Source of the DNA: Dolomedes plantarius
Lineage: Eukaryota > Arthropoda > Arachnida > Araneae > Dolomedidae
NCBI GenBank assembly: GCA_907164885.2
Contig: OU015503.1
Location: forward strand, 129,826,600 to 129,890,599
Direction: 5' to 3'
Length of the DNA: 64,000 bases
A program made the position numbers and the translations under genes. Shown piece after piece: positions 23,389 through 34,200 of the stretch. The first letter of the stretch is position 1. The number at the start of each line of letters is the position of its first letter. A model generated the notes under the pieces. That model was not told the DNA's origin and did no database searches. It saw only the letters and a program-made list of their open reading frames with translations.

Positions 23389-23659
23389 CTCTGTCGAAAG
23401 TACTGTACTGAGATTTCATCATGAATTATGTAATTCGAGCAACTCCGAGATTTCAAAGGTGCATGAAGCTTTGAGAAATGACGAAGATAGCCTAAACGCT
23501 GATCATAATCGTCCCTCAGATCCGAGCTGTTTCTCCGAGATAAACAACTGGAAGATAAGTGTGCTCCGCATAAAGATGTGAGAGCGATAAATGAGACTCT
23601 TGCAGATCTCGCTTTTGAGATGAGTCAAATACAGTTACGATTAAATCCGAGTCATCACA
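23389..23659 (+). pseudogene. Paralogue of exon 2 of the secreted coiled-coil gene, frameshifted
   Basis: The acceptor TTTTCTTGTTTCAG and donor CACA|GTAAGT bound an exon whose right half matches exon 2 of the gene at 31865-42312 (LRSELFLRDKQLEDK against LRSEISPRLKELEDK, and ETLADLAFEM against KTLGSLSFEI). It ends in the same phase, and the similarity continues into the intron (23665-23780 against 39090-39190) and beyond the insertions (25185-25290 against 39195-39900). The left half is open only in another frame, so an indel near 23505-23530 breaks it. No signal-peptide exon or cysteine exon for this copy was found. It is a tandem duplicate, probably dead, although a gene with shifted exon borders cannot be excluded. 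Confidence 0.62.
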
Positions 23660-23782
23660 GTAAGTTACAGAATTTTATTTCGCAGTTTTCGAATAACTTT
23701 CACTTCGCCTCTCTTGCTTATTTTAAATTTTTGGAAGCGAATTTCCATTTGAGAAATTCTGTTCGATTACAAATCACATTGT

Positions 23783-23786
<4 letters not shown>

Positions 23787-23854
<68 letters not shown>
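23787..23854. repeat. (TA)n microsatellite, about 68 bp
   Basis: An uninterrupted TA run abuts the left end of the Tc1 element at 23855 and probably grew from its TA target. Confidence 0.95.
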
Positions 23855-23857
<3 letters not shown>

Positions 23858-25095
23858 TACCCCATAGTAGGACACATTGAAGAGCCAAAAAGCTGGTACG
23901 GGCGTGCGTATGCAAATAACGGAGATATGCAACCAATCAGTGTAACGCGATGCGGTCGGCAGCGCCTATAAAAGACAATAGGTGTCCAAAGCTGCTAGAT
24001 CAGCTTCTGCTGCCACAATCGCAGGTTATCACGATTTATGAGACTATTAAAGTGACGTTATAGTCGGCGAACGAGAGATGGGACACAGCATCTCCGAGGG
24101 AGCGATGCAATTTCGATTTTCGAGCACGACCATTTCACGAATGTACCGGTAAAACATCAAATCTCCGACAGCGGTGCGGCCGGAAAAAAGACCTTTAAAG
24201 AACGGGACCGTCGACACGACTGACGTGAATCCTTAAACGGGATAGACGTGAAACACTTCATCAAATTGCTGCGGATTTCAATGCTGGGGCATCAGCGTGC
24301 GAACTGTTCGACGGACCGTCGTTGCTAGGGGCTTTCGGAGCTTCAGGCCCCTTCGTGTACCATTGGTGACTGCACGACACAAAGCTTTACGCCTCGCCTG
24401 GGCCCGCCAACACTTCCATTGGACTGTTGATGACTGGAAACACGTTGCCTGGTCTGACGAGTCTCTTTTCTAATTGCATCGGGCGGATGGACGTGTACGG
24501 ATATGTAGACAACCGCATGCATCCATAGACCGTGCATGTCAACCAGAGACTGTTCATGCTGGTAGAGCCCCTGTGATGGTATGTAGGGGGGGGGGGTGCA
24601 GTTGGCGTGATATGCGACCCCTGGCACATCTAGAGACGATTCAGACAGGTGACGGGTACATAAGCCTCCTGTCCGATCAACTACACCCACTCATGTCCAT
24701 TGTGCATTCCGACGGACTTGGACAATCTCAGCAGGACATTGCGACACCCCCCACGTCGAGAGGTAATACCGAGTGGTCAATCTTCTGACTGTAGACACTT
24801 CCATTGTCCACCTAAATCCCCAGACATTAACGTTACTGAGTATATCTGGGAGGCCTTGCAAGGGGCTGTTCAGTGGAGATCTCCACCCCTTCGCACTCAG
24901 ACGGATTTGTGGACTTCCCGGCAGGATTCGCGGTGTGAATTTTCAGACGTTAGTCGAGTCCATGCCACGAAGTGTTCGGGCACTTCAAAGAGCACGTAGA
25001 GCACGCCCCAAAGAGCACGTAGAAACGTGCTCTTTGGGGCCCTAAACGATATTAGGCAGGCGTACCAGTTTTTTTGACTCTTCAGTGTTTGTGTA
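23855..25095 (+). mobile_element. Degenerate Tc1 element
   Basis: The left end CAGTACCCC...CATTGAAGAGCCAAAA and the inverted right end (CACTGAAGAGTCAAAA) match. Inside is a transposase relic with many frameshifts and stops: AWARQHFHWTVDDW and WSDESLF (first Asp) at about 24390-24475, GRVRICRQPH at 24485, LMSIVHSDGLGQSQQD (second motif, HN lost) at 24690, and PPKSPDINVTEYIWEALQ (third acidic residue) near 24815. It is inactive. Compared with the paralogous locus at 39190 it is an insertion. Confidence 0.88.
25005..25040. repeat. Perfect hairpin, 16-bp stem and 4-base loop
   Basis: GCCCCAAAGAGCACGT, loop AGAA, then the exact complement. It lies at the 3' end of the dead Tc1, next to two further AAAGAGCACGT copies on the left. 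Confidence 0.9.
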
Positions 25096-25098
25096 TAC

Positions 25099-25103
<5 letters not shown>

Positions 25104-25151
<48 letters not shown>

Positions 25152-25161
25152 AATATAATAC

Positions 25162-25193
<32 letters not shown>
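25104..25193. repeat. Compound (CA)n(TA)n microsatellite
   Basis: About 29 bp of CA repeat followed by interrupted TA repeats, at the right border of the Tc1 insertion. Confidence 0.93.
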
Positions 25194-25197
<4 letters not shown>

Positions 25198-25394
25198 TTT
25201 GTTATAAGTGCATAATAAAATATTTAAATTAATTTATTAGTGGATTCTTCACCTAAATGTCAACGAAACAATGGATTGATGATTTTTTGGTATTGTAAGG
25301 TTTACATAAGATTCGATTCACAATAATCGAACTTTTAAGTGAATAAATTTAAAGAAGCCGCTTAAGTTATGTTAATTGCAGCATAGGCTGTTGG

Positions 25395-25860
25395 TATAAA
25401 TACCGAGCATCTAAATTGCAGAAAGGAAGTGAAAGGAGGAGTAGAGCTGACGAAGCGAAGTATCGAGCTGGAGCTAGGCCTAGAGTCTGGTTTGTGTATA
25501 GTTGAGTGGTGCGAGCAGCCGCTCGAGGCGTATGGCTTCAAACCTACGCGAGTTCTTGTTAGGCGAAAGTTATTTAGTGGTCAGATGCCAAGGTTTACGA
25601 AGCAGCATTGCCGATTGACTTTCGAAGTATCTGTGAGTATTTCAAATTGTATTTTCCTTGCATGAGTAGTTATACTAGTGAGTATATTGCATTGTATTTC
25701 CTTTCAAAAAATGTGTATACAACCCGTACCAGAAGTGCGCATAATTTATGTTGAACAGCAGATTTATGTGTCACTTTGAAATAAACATTTTTCGTAATTT
25801 AGAACTGTGTTTGAATCTAATTCATTAGAGTATTCAATTCAATACACATTAGGGCCACTT
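25395..25860 (+). promoter_or_regulatory. TATA box to poly(A) segment, possibly a solo LTR
   Basis: TATAAATA at 25395-25402 is followed 385 bp later by AATAAA at 25780-25785 and then an AT-rich tail. This spacing resembles the U3-R-U5 order of an LTR. An open frame of 78 codons from 25429 has no recognisable domain. The segment is absent from the paralogous sequence near 39870, so it is an insertion. I could not find matching TG/CA ends or a target duplication. Confidence 0.35.
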
Positions 25861-26019
25861 TAATTCATATAAGGGCCCCTCGAGTTTGAAAACTCTGTAG
25901 TATATCATTCGAAATCCCTCGGAATCTTGCAATCCAGTATTAGACTAGAATGATGTGAAAGATGTTTTGGGAGTCAGCAAATAATGTGACGTTATCAAAA
26001 GTTGTATCACATGTAAGTA

Positions 26020-26787
26020 AAAGGTCCGCCCTTAAAGTAACCGGACAATTTTTTATAAATAAGAAAAATATGACTCACCTTCAAATAAATTTATCTCCTT
26101 CAAAATAATAGCAAAAGGAGTCTAAACAATTTTTCCGACGTTTCTCCGAGTCATCGAAACACTGTTTATAGGCGTCGGAACTAACCGTTCGCAAAATACG
26201 CGTAACATTTGATTTAATATCCGAGACTCTTCAAAACTCTGTCCTTCCATGGCCATCTTAAGCTCCGGAAAAAGGAAAAAATCAGCTGGCGATAAGTCGG
26301 GAGAATAGGGTGAGTGATTTATCACTGTCATTGAATGCCTAGAAAGATATTGTTGTACAGAAATTGCTGTAAGGGGCCTAGCATTATCGTGCAAAAGAAA
26401 CCATTGCTTCAGAATCAAACAGTTCCTTCCCAACTCGCCTTATCATGTTTCTCGATCGAAAAAGCACCTCCTCGTAAAAATACTGATTAATTGCTTGATT
26501 TTCAGGAACAAATTCGTGGTGAATAAGTCCTTTGTAATCAAAAAATTCAAAATCCACGAAAGGACAGAGATTTGAAAACGTCTCGGACATTAAATCAAAT
26601 ATTACGCGTATTTTGCGAACGGTTAGTTCCAACGCCTATAAACAGTGCTTCGATGACTCGAAGAAACGTTGGAAAATTTGTATAGACTCCTTTTGCTATT
26701 ATTCTGAAGGAGATAAATTTATTTGAAGGCCAGTCATATTTTTCTTATTTCTAAAAAAATGTCCGGTTACTTTATGGGCGGACCTTT
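26020..26787 (-). mobile_element. Rearranged mariner with both ends from the 3' side
   Basis: The ends AAAGGTCCGCCCTTAAAGTA and inverted AAAGGTCCGCCCATAAAGTA are flanked by TA. The - strand encodes a mariner fragment: FVPENQAINQYFYEEVL, then after a frameshift LHDNARPLTAISVQQYLSRH (second Asp) and YSPDLSPADFFLFPELKMAM (third Asp, DD34D type), ending near 26122. The right 200 bp (about 26580-26787) is an inverted copy of the left 200 bp, including the transposase C-terminal coding part, so the element is a long foldback. It cannot encode a whole transposase. Confidence 0.88.
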
Positions 26788-27074
26788 TATTTGAAAGCTG
26801 GCTCCCTTGCACCGATCGACCCTCAATCAATATTTCCACTTTACAACAAGCCAAAATGAAATCTTGAAAAAGGAATTCAATGAATTAATTCTGCTACTAA
26901 ATGCGTTTTTAAAATAGGAGCTGCAAATGGAATCCAGACAGTCGTAGGATGCTGGAGGTTTTCAGCCACTTTTACCTTGGCGATGAGTCATAAACGACCC
27001 GAAATTTTGGAGTAGAATGAAAAACCCTGCGTAACCATTGTGACGTCTCATTTGTATTAATTGCCATCGAAAAA

Positions 27075-27545
27075 AAATTTCATTATAATTACAAGATAAA
27101 AAGGACTTTTTATATAACATGTTTTTGAATTTTCTGTTGAGTCATATAAACTTGACAGTTCTATGTATTAATAAACACCTTTTTTTGAAAATTTTTTTGA
27201 CGAATTATCCCATCCACTTGAAAAAAAATGAAGTTAATTCGAAGTTAACTCGCGTTTAACTTTTCGTTCCCGTCCCGGCGGATAGGTGGCAGCACCAGTC
27301 TACGAAACAAAATTAACTGAAAATGGATTCAAATCTGCTGAAAGATGGCTAAAAGTATTAAAAAAATGCATTGTCATCGTGTTCAGAGCTATTCTAAAAG
27401 TTTCAGATGTCTAGCTAGTCGGGAAGTGAGTTGAAAATCGATTGCAAGGTTTGTACCGGACAAACACACACACAAACAAACAAACAAGCAAGAAAGCGAG
27501 TTAATAAAAACATGGTAAAAAATCAGATAAGAAATAAATTAACAA
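27075..27545 (+). repeat. Dispersed repeat R1, copy 3
   Basis: The most complete copy. It holds TATAAACTTGACAGTTCT, AACTTTTCGTTCCCGTCCCG, GTCTAGCTAGTCGGGAAG and GCGAGTTAATAAAAACATGG, matching 14430-14900 directly and 7340-7700 inverted. A further short match (TTCCCGTC...GGCAGCACCA) is at about 52945-52985. Confidence 0.72.
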
Positions 27546-27647
27546 ATAAACAATTTAAATTTTGTTTTGCGAACATCGCCATAATTGTCAAAGTTTGCGA
27601 AAGTGCGCATATCGCACTTTTCTCGAGTCTCATCAGTTTACCATCCT

Positions 27648-27990
27648 GGTGGGCCCGGGTTAGCCTAGGGGTCGCGCGTCGACTTTCGGCAATGAGGGTG
27701 CTCTGGTCGAACCCAGACACGCGTCATTCAACACCTTCGAGTCTGGGGGCACGTTCAACCAGTAGACCGGAAAGTCCCTCCGTGAGGTTAGGGAAGGTGG
27801 GAGGTGGTACGATCCCCCTGTGGCTGATCGGTGAAAATGGAGGTGGCACCTGGCTCTCGCAGACTCCGACCCCCGTGGTGCCATTAAAAACCGGACTCGC
27901 AACCCTCACCCGGCAAGCCTATACGGACCTGGTCCGCAATACTTCAGCTGTCCTGGTTGCAAGCAGATGACAAGTTTCATTATTTTATTT
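27648..27990 (+). mobile_element. tRNA-derived SINE, copy 1
   Basis: The head has a pol III promoter: box A-like GGGTTAGCCTAGGGGTC at about 27656 and box B-like CTGGTCGAACCCAGAC at about 27702, spaced as in a tRNA. A GC-rich body follows, including GTGGTGCCATTAAAAACCGG (27873), a block shared with the - strand SINE at 38330-38597. The 3' end is AT-rich near 27990. The long + strand frame through it (27431-27970) is not a gene. Confidence 0.78.
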
Positions 27991-28068
27991 AAAAAGTGTT
28001 GGAAAAAAAAGAAAAAAAACGACAGGAGAATTGCCCTTTGAATTTTTAAAACGGAAGGATCACTCCAC

Positions 28069-28873
28069 CGTAGTGATTCGACATCGATAACAAAACATCG
28101 ATGTTTTGAAACACCGATAGTCAATATTAAAACATCGATGCTAATAAAACATCGCCCAAAAACCATCGATGTTTTTAAACATCGATGTTTTAGAACATCC
28201 ATGTTTTAAAACTGGTTTAGTAATCTCTAACATTAATATTTCTGCCGTTAGTCGTGGGGGGAAGGGGTGATTTAATTTTACTCTCTGATTGGGCAGGCAC
28301 AAATGACAAAAACTTGGTTGCTTTGGGCTAGATTGATGACTCAAAATTCTCGTTGTAAATACCGCCATGTTTTGCCTTCAAATGTCCAGATAAATTCGTG
28401 GTATTGCCAGAAGTTTTGAGGGACTTACGGCAAATATTGCATTTCGCCAATTTGTCGGAGGTTTTGCAAAAATATTTCCAAACGGTACTTTTGGGAGACA
28501 TCTTACTTATATTAACGTCAACTTATATAAAACAAGCACAAAACAAAGACTCAAATGGATGTACTCGTGTATATACAATTTGTGAAATAAAACCCCATGG
28601 AAGGTTCTGGAGTGTCGGGAACATTCCGAGCGATCTGATTGGTTCATTGGTTGTCAATTGCCATTTGTCTGTTTGCTAAGGAATCGTTCCCCCTTTTGTA
28701 TTCGTCCTTTTCAGAATTCAGACTTACATTTACTGAGTGTGAAAATTATGCTACGTGGTAAATTTTTTTTAATTACGGTAATTTTTTCATTAAAAAAAAC
28801 ATCGATGTTAAAAACACATCGGCTTCAATAAATCGATGTTTTGAAAACATCGATATCGATGTTGCATCCCTAC
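28069..28873 (-). mobile_element. BED-type hAT remnant, copy 2
   Basis: The right end, read inward, is TAGGGATGCAACATCGATA, a typical hAT start. The left end has TAGTGATTCGACATCGATA. The flanks CTCCACCG and CTTCACCT agree at 6 of 8 positions, compatible with an aged 8-bp duplication. Both subterminal regions carry many ACATCGATGTTTT repeats. The inside encodes the N-terminal BED finger of the transposase, and the catalytic domain is deleted. Confidence 0.75.
28240..28501 (-). pseudogene. hAT transposase N-terminus with BED zinc finger
   Basis: Reading from ATG at 28501, the frame gives a BED finger: VWKYFCKTSDKLAKCNICRK and then NTTNLSGHLKAKH, that is the aromatic start, C-x2-C and H-x4-H pattern. 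The frame stops at 28328. Beyond it TKFLSFVPAQSESKI-like coding matches the copy at 12915-13130. BED fingers bind the ends of the hAT DNA. The protein is truncated. Confidence 0.75.
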
Positions 28874-29106
28874 TTCACCTGCTATGGATGATACAAAACT
28901 CTTCGGCTACACTACTAGCCGCGCGTCTTTCTTCAAGCAACACAAAATAAGACCTATTATTCTACTACGCGTAAATTGTATCTTCCCGGCACCAGTTGCC
29001 GAATAAACGGGGATTTTGAAAGCCATGTTCATTTGACTAGACGGGCCGAATATATCTGTTGACAATCGGGTGTTGAATTCATTTTTTGTGCATTTTTAAA
29101 GAAATC

Positions 29107-30473
29107 TCTACATTTATGTTGCTGAACCGACTCAGTCCGTGAGAGAAAACTACTGCACCAATCTACTTCATTTTGGTCTTAAGCGAAAGATTGTAATCTC
29201 TAGATTTGCCAAATTTGGTTTTTGTAACAGCAATTTCTATTCATGAGCGATAATTTACAATTAAAAATTGACTTCGGCGCATGCTCAGTGACATTTTTAA
29301 ATTTGGCTTTAGATACTCACTAAGCACGGGGCCGCTTAAACGCATCAATTTGTTTCTGTGCATTATTATGATTTTCGGCATTTGGCAATGATGTGTTGAG
29401 AATAATTTGTGTGTTAGTATAGGGGAAACTGTTGTACCTAGGGCCACCATGCTTTATTTAAATAATTATTATTTTACGGCATTTTTACTCATTGCAGTGA
29501 GTGACGACACTGTTTCAAATCATAACGGCCATTTTTAACGAAAGCAAGAAGAAGCTATAGTTAAATAGAAAAGAAGGTCTTGATTGGATGATCAAAACTA
29601 AATTTTTTCACTTCAATTTGAAGTCTTATTTTGTGAAAGTAAGTGCAAACTTAGGATTTAATGTATAGCAGATAATTTTTGTAATCATTAAAGGAAAAAA
29701 TTTATATAAAAACAAAGTTTGGTTTCTGCAGGTCTTTGGCTATGGAAGCCATTTTTGCCAAAAACAACAACATCTTGTACCTAGGGCCATAATCTTGCCT
29801 TGTACCTAGGGCCGTGGCCTCTGGTAGAAAAGAGGTGGACGAAAACGTGGCAAGTGTAGAATTCTCACTGATACCCCCCGAGAAAAATGAAATTCGAGCA
29901 CAAATATTGAAAAAAGTAATTGTTAAAAAAAAGGTTAAAAAAATCTGCTTTTGAAACAGAAAATTTATGTGGGATCATTAAGAAGACGATGGAGAAAAAA
30001 CATGCATTAGAAAGTGATGAAATAATAAACATTTCTTCCTTTAAGACATTGCCTACGATTAACATTTCTTCCTTACGAAGATTTTAGAAGTGGTGCATGA
30101 AAGAAATAATGCATACAAATTGTTATTTTTTATTGTAAACAACAATTTCAGTTTTTGGAAATAACTGGCCCAGGTACAATAGTATTTTTGTACCTAAGGC
30201 CATTTGTAATTTTTTAAAAATTTTCAATATCATTTACAAAATTTTTTTTTCTACACTTGATGTGATTTTTATTTAAAGAGAAAAAAACGCGTGATGTATA
30301 CAAGCTATTTTTTTTATTGTAAGTTAGTTATAAGTAAAGATACTGCCATTTTTTTTATTGTAATTTAGTTATAAGTAAAGATACTGCCATTTGAAAATAG
30401 CCGGCCCTATCTACAAGAGTTTCCCCTATTTATTTACTATCTAGCCGTCATGTTTTGACGGGTACCAACTAGT
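29107..30473 (+). mobile_element. Helitron family C, + copy, with nested element
   Basis: It starts TCTACATTTATG and ends with the hairpin CCGTCATGTTTTGACGGG, then TACCAACTAG before T. It is an inverted copy of 39224-39826 once the 1-kb insertion at 29422-30427 is removed. No coding sequence is seen. Confidence 0.82.
29422..30427. mobile_element. 1-kb TA-flanked element with GTACCTAGGGCC motif array
   Basis: The ends GGGGAAACTGTTGTACCTAG and inverted GGGGAAACTCTTGTAGATAG are flanked by TA. The uninterrupted Helitron copy at 39224-39826 gives the empty site (AGTACATTTATT), which confirms the borders. GTACCTAGGGCC or a close variant occurs six times: 29434, 29777, 29802, 30190 on + and about 30167 and 30403 on -. 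No transposase was recognised. Confidence 0.82.
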
Positions 30474-30582
30474 TGTAGTTACGTCGTACTGTACACTGTA
30501 CAATAGCAATAGTTAATAATGTGTTCTAGAAAACTGTTTTATTTAATCACCCATGAATCAATATGTTCAGGCTGAGATTTAG

Positions 30583-30720
30583 GCAGTCTGCACACGGAGC
30601 GACTCAAAAGAAACTGATAACTGACTCCAATCACAAACCAGTCCGTGATGAGTCGCAACCTATGTAATTGAATGGAGCCACGCACACGGCGCAACTGGTT
30701 ACAAACCCGTCGACGGATGG
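30583..30720. mobile_element. MITE family 2, copy B (truncated)
   Basis: It begins GTCTGCACACGGAGCGACTC, continues AAAAGAAACTGATAAC, and its interior is the reverse complement of the copy at 19270-19446. It stops at ACAAACCCGTCGACGG, so the far terminal repeat is missing. Confidence 0.85.
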
Positions 30721-30729
30721 ATTGTTGAA

Positions 30730-31480
30730 TGGATTTGCTTGAAATTTGAATATGGGATTAGCACCATACATGTGTAAAAGTGGTTAAAATTTAAAGATGA
30801 AATATTAATAATTTATGAATTATTAATTATATCAAAAATCGGCCTCATTAAAAATGTTCCATGCGCATTTCTTTTGCGTATAATATGGTCATTTTTATTT
30901 ACAGGATACCTCATAGAACTAACAAGGAAACTTATTGCTTATTTTAAGCATTCGTTAAAAATATAAAGAGAAAAAAATAATAATAACAGTGAAAATTCCC
31001 TTTTTATTAAGCAAAATACCTACAAATCATCTTTTCCAGTACAAAATTTAGAAATTCTGAGCTACGAGGCATAATTTTTTTCAATAAAATTTATTTGATA
31101 TACAGTTAAGTATATGAAACTTAAATTTCAAAGCAATACGTTAATTAGAAATGCGCCCGGAGCAGTTTGAATATTCGTATGACATGAAAATGTTTATTTT
31201 GAGAAAAACACATTTAAAGTTATCGCTATTAGTAACCACATAATATCTAAATTAAATACAAATGCCTATAACTGGGAAAGTAATCGCAGAAATTAAAAAT
31301 TATTTTTGCAACACGTTCCTACTCGTCCGTAGTTTCACAATTCAATAAAATAAAAAAATCGAATTTTTGGACGAATGTCACATTTTTGAAAGTCCACTGC
31401 CCCTTTAACTTCTTACAGCGAGGAGCACATTAACTTTCTATTTCCAAACTTTTATCAAGTTCAGCCCTGTCACGTGACTA
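30730..31480. other. AT-rich spacer, no gene seen
   Basis: No coding, splice-bounded or repeat-end signal is recognised. It is upstream of the secreted-protein gene. Confidence 0.5.
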
Positions 31481-31793
31481 TCTGTAAATTTACACACGCG
31501 TCCTCTTTCTACTGACCAGGTATGCTTTCGCAAATCACCCCTAGCTGTTGCGTTTCATTTTTCGGGTTTAAACCAACGGAATAGAGTCGGTCCTTCGGTT
31601 TTTCACGCCAGTGTAGACGCATTTAATCAGGGCTGTCTATGTTTGGAAAAAAAGGACTCCGACCTTGCCAGCGAATAACCGGTTGAAAGGTCGGTTTATT
31701 CGAGAGCGACGTACTCGATGTCGAATCGAACGACAAAGTCAGAGAGGAAAGTGAAACAGGAAGGAGAGATGAGATAAACGGAGCTCTCGTGGA

Positions 31794-31835
31794 ATAAATG
31801 CGCGCCTGCCAGCTGGGATGAGCACTGTTCAGTCC
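31794..31835 (+). promoter_or_regulatory. Likely core promoter of the secreted coiled-coil gene
   Basis: AATAAAT at 31794-31800 lies 31-37 bases before TTCAGTCC, whose A at 31831 fits the arthropod initiator TCAGT. This spacing is right for a TATA-like box and start site. It would give a 34-base 5' leader before the ATG at 31865. The surrounding 350 bp are GC-richer than the neighbourhood. Confidence 0.45.
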
Positions 31836-31864
31836 TTTCCTCCCATTAAACTTCGAAAGGGGAG

Positions 31865-32179
31865 ATGCCGGGTTTGTGGATTCAATTCCTAACGCTCGCC
31901 GTTTTAGCGGCACGTGCCCTCGCCAACGCGCAACCCGAGTGCGCATGCAAGTGTTCGAAAGCCGACGATGACGTGTGCGATTTCATCGATAAACAGAGTA
32001 CCAAGGTGACGGCCAACGAAGAGCAAATAAAGAAGCACGCTGATATTATCAAGAAGAGGGAGATATTTTTCAGAGACGTACGGAAACCGATTTTTGACGT
32101 CGTGAACGACTTGGTCGAGACGCACGTCAACAGCGTGCTGAAAGACGCCGTCGATGACGGAACGGCGACAGGAAATCAA
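31865..32179 (+). CDS. Secreted coiled-coil/PLAC-like protein, exon 1 (105 codons)
   Basis: The exon starts at ATG in GGGGAGATGCC and encodes a signal peptide with hydrophobic core LWIQFLTLAVLAARALA, cleaved probably before QPECACKC. A cysteine-bearing segment follows (CACKCSK, then VCDF) and then an amphipathic, charged helix with NEEQIKKHADIIKKREIFF and VVNDLVETHVNSVLKDAVDD. It ends at ATCAA|GTAAGA in phase 0. Codon use is GC-richer than the flanks. It joins in frame to 38648, across a 6.5-kb intron full of transposons. I do not recognise the protein family. Together the three exons encode 299 residues with no transmembrane segment besides the signal, so secretion is inferred. Confidence 0.78.
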
Positions 32180-32229
32180 GTAAGAAATCGCCCATTCTCT
32201 TTCTCGTCGTTTTTTAATATTCGTATGTA

Positions 32230-34003
32230 GCAGAGAGACTCTAATCGCGAATATAGAGCTCTGGTTTCCGTAATCTACCCACGTCCTTAGACCTGAATTT
32301 CAAAATGAATATTTTTGAATTTATTGCATTTCTCCAGCGTTCTTTTTTTTTTTTTTTTAAATCGACGTGGGATTTTATTGGAGTTATTGAAATGTTATAG
32401 AAAAATTATAAGTGAGAATATATCTCTCTTTATATATATATATAACATTAAAAACCCCATACCATTTTAAAATCTAACATTATTCTAAATTCCCTAGGAC
32501 GTACGAGCTAAATTTCGCTTTTGATTCTAAGTTCTAATAACCTCGAGAGAAAATATTAAATGGCTTCCTTTTTCAAACCAGCGCGGCGTCCCCCAACATT
32601 TCATATAGGCTCTGCGCAGATTACATAAAACCACATGTGACTTATCGACAACAGCAAATCCCTAATCACTATCATGATCACATGACAAAGTTTATATAAG
32701 CCACCTGAACAACAAACCTGTGCGCTTTTTGGATATTGTAACTGCCTTGGGCAGACGTACATAAAAAAGTTTTTCCGTAAGAAGCCGAGATTGTCGTAAT
32801 TTAATATGGAGTGAGCTTTACTCTATTAACAGCACCTTCTCACCGTAGCATGGGAGATTTAGATATCTATTGGGCCAGTGTCTGTCTCCCATGTTACATA
32901 TATATATATATGTGTGTGTATATATATATATATATGTATGTGTGTACCATATAGGGATATATATATATACATTGTGGCGTCACGACAAGGCTGATAAACT
33001 CTCTGAGACGTTGCTAATAATTACTACTATGGGATAAGACAGAGTCCTAAATAAAAAGCGAAGGCCAATTTTTTAAAACAAAAACTTAACGAGGAAATTT
33101 ATTTACAAAAAGAATTAACATTTAAACAGTGCAACATATTCAATTAAAATTCCGTGTAGATTTACAACGTACGGAGCCGAAAACACACACGTCCACACAG
33201 GGCGCGTTCTACCCAGCGACTCTCTCCCTGACAGGGGGTCGGCAATCGTTGCTGACAGTCTCTTCGTAACTTTACTGCATTCCAGAATCGTTAGGACGAC
33301 AGCTTTACTGGCTGCATCTGTCGGAAAACGTTTTTTAATCCCCCCACGTGTTCAGAACCGGTGGAGACGGGTAACACTTTCCTTGAAAAGCACGCAGCTG
33401 TGTTTCAAGCTCTCTGGGGTCTTGGGGAAAATAAGACCATACATCCAGTACGCTACAATATATATATATATGTGACGAGCGTAGTATTACGCTCGTTCAC
33501 AAATTTAGTATTTGCAGTCTTCTTAGTTTACAGTTGGTGGCACCGGAGTAAGGCAGGTGACACAAGTAATGACAACATATTATTATACAAAACAATTAAG
33601 GTTTATTTTCTTCAACTTCGTGAAAACCATCACTCCAACGTTCGCACATCTTAGCGCTCGCCATTTTAAAAAACGCGGAGCTTCCCTAACGCATGTCCAC
33701 TGTCATTGAATGAACATCCCGGTCTAAATACTAACCTACTCTTTGTCTTAAGGTACGCGTGACGCAATTCGTGACGCTTCACCGAACATGGGATCGGGGC
33801 GTGGCTAAGGGCGATACTATTAATAGATTTTCCCCTTCGGTTTTTCTCCAACACCTCGTGAATTAAGTCCAACTTTCTAAACGGGGATTCCCCTTTCCGT
33901 AGCGCGTCTCGAAGTGCAAAACAGTGACATTTAACGCTAGAAACTAGATTTACTTTTAAGCCCCCCTTAAATTATTTAACTATTATTCTTTCTCTAAAAC
34001 ATT

Positions 34004-34039
<36 letters not shown>

Positions 34040-34200
34040 CCGGCCACCCCTCAAAACGGCCATTCTTTATCGGAACCATGGCTGGCCGCCTTAGAGAAGT
34101 TTCACCGTATATCTTTGTCTCTCCTTTTATGCGTTTCTAAATGAATCTTATAAGAATCATTTGCAAGTATTTTCCAAATTTGTATTCTTTCAGTTGACAC
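32230..34200. other. Intron 1 sequence, LTR-like and microsatellite segments
   Basis: This part of the intron holds short TA/TG microsatellites (32890-32980, 34008-34038) and two AT/GC-mixed blocks. One block, from about 32974 to 33455, begins TGTGGCGTCACG and ends CGCTACA, the TG...CA form of an LTR, but has no confirmed duplication. A near-perfect hairpin is at 33471-33501. No exon is recognised. Confidence 0.35.

Noticed and set aside
27656..27720. tRNA gene
   Set aside because: Box A and B words are present, but the cloverleaf is not complete and the sequence continues into a SINE body.
27431..27970. 179-codon + strand frame
   Set aside because: It runs through repeat R1 and then a tRNA-derived SINE. 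The apparent coding is a by-product of GC-rich SINE sequence.
31623..32179. Frames on the - strand across the first exon of the secreted-protein gene
   Set aside because: They are antisense shadows of a real exon that has a signal peptide and a donor site.
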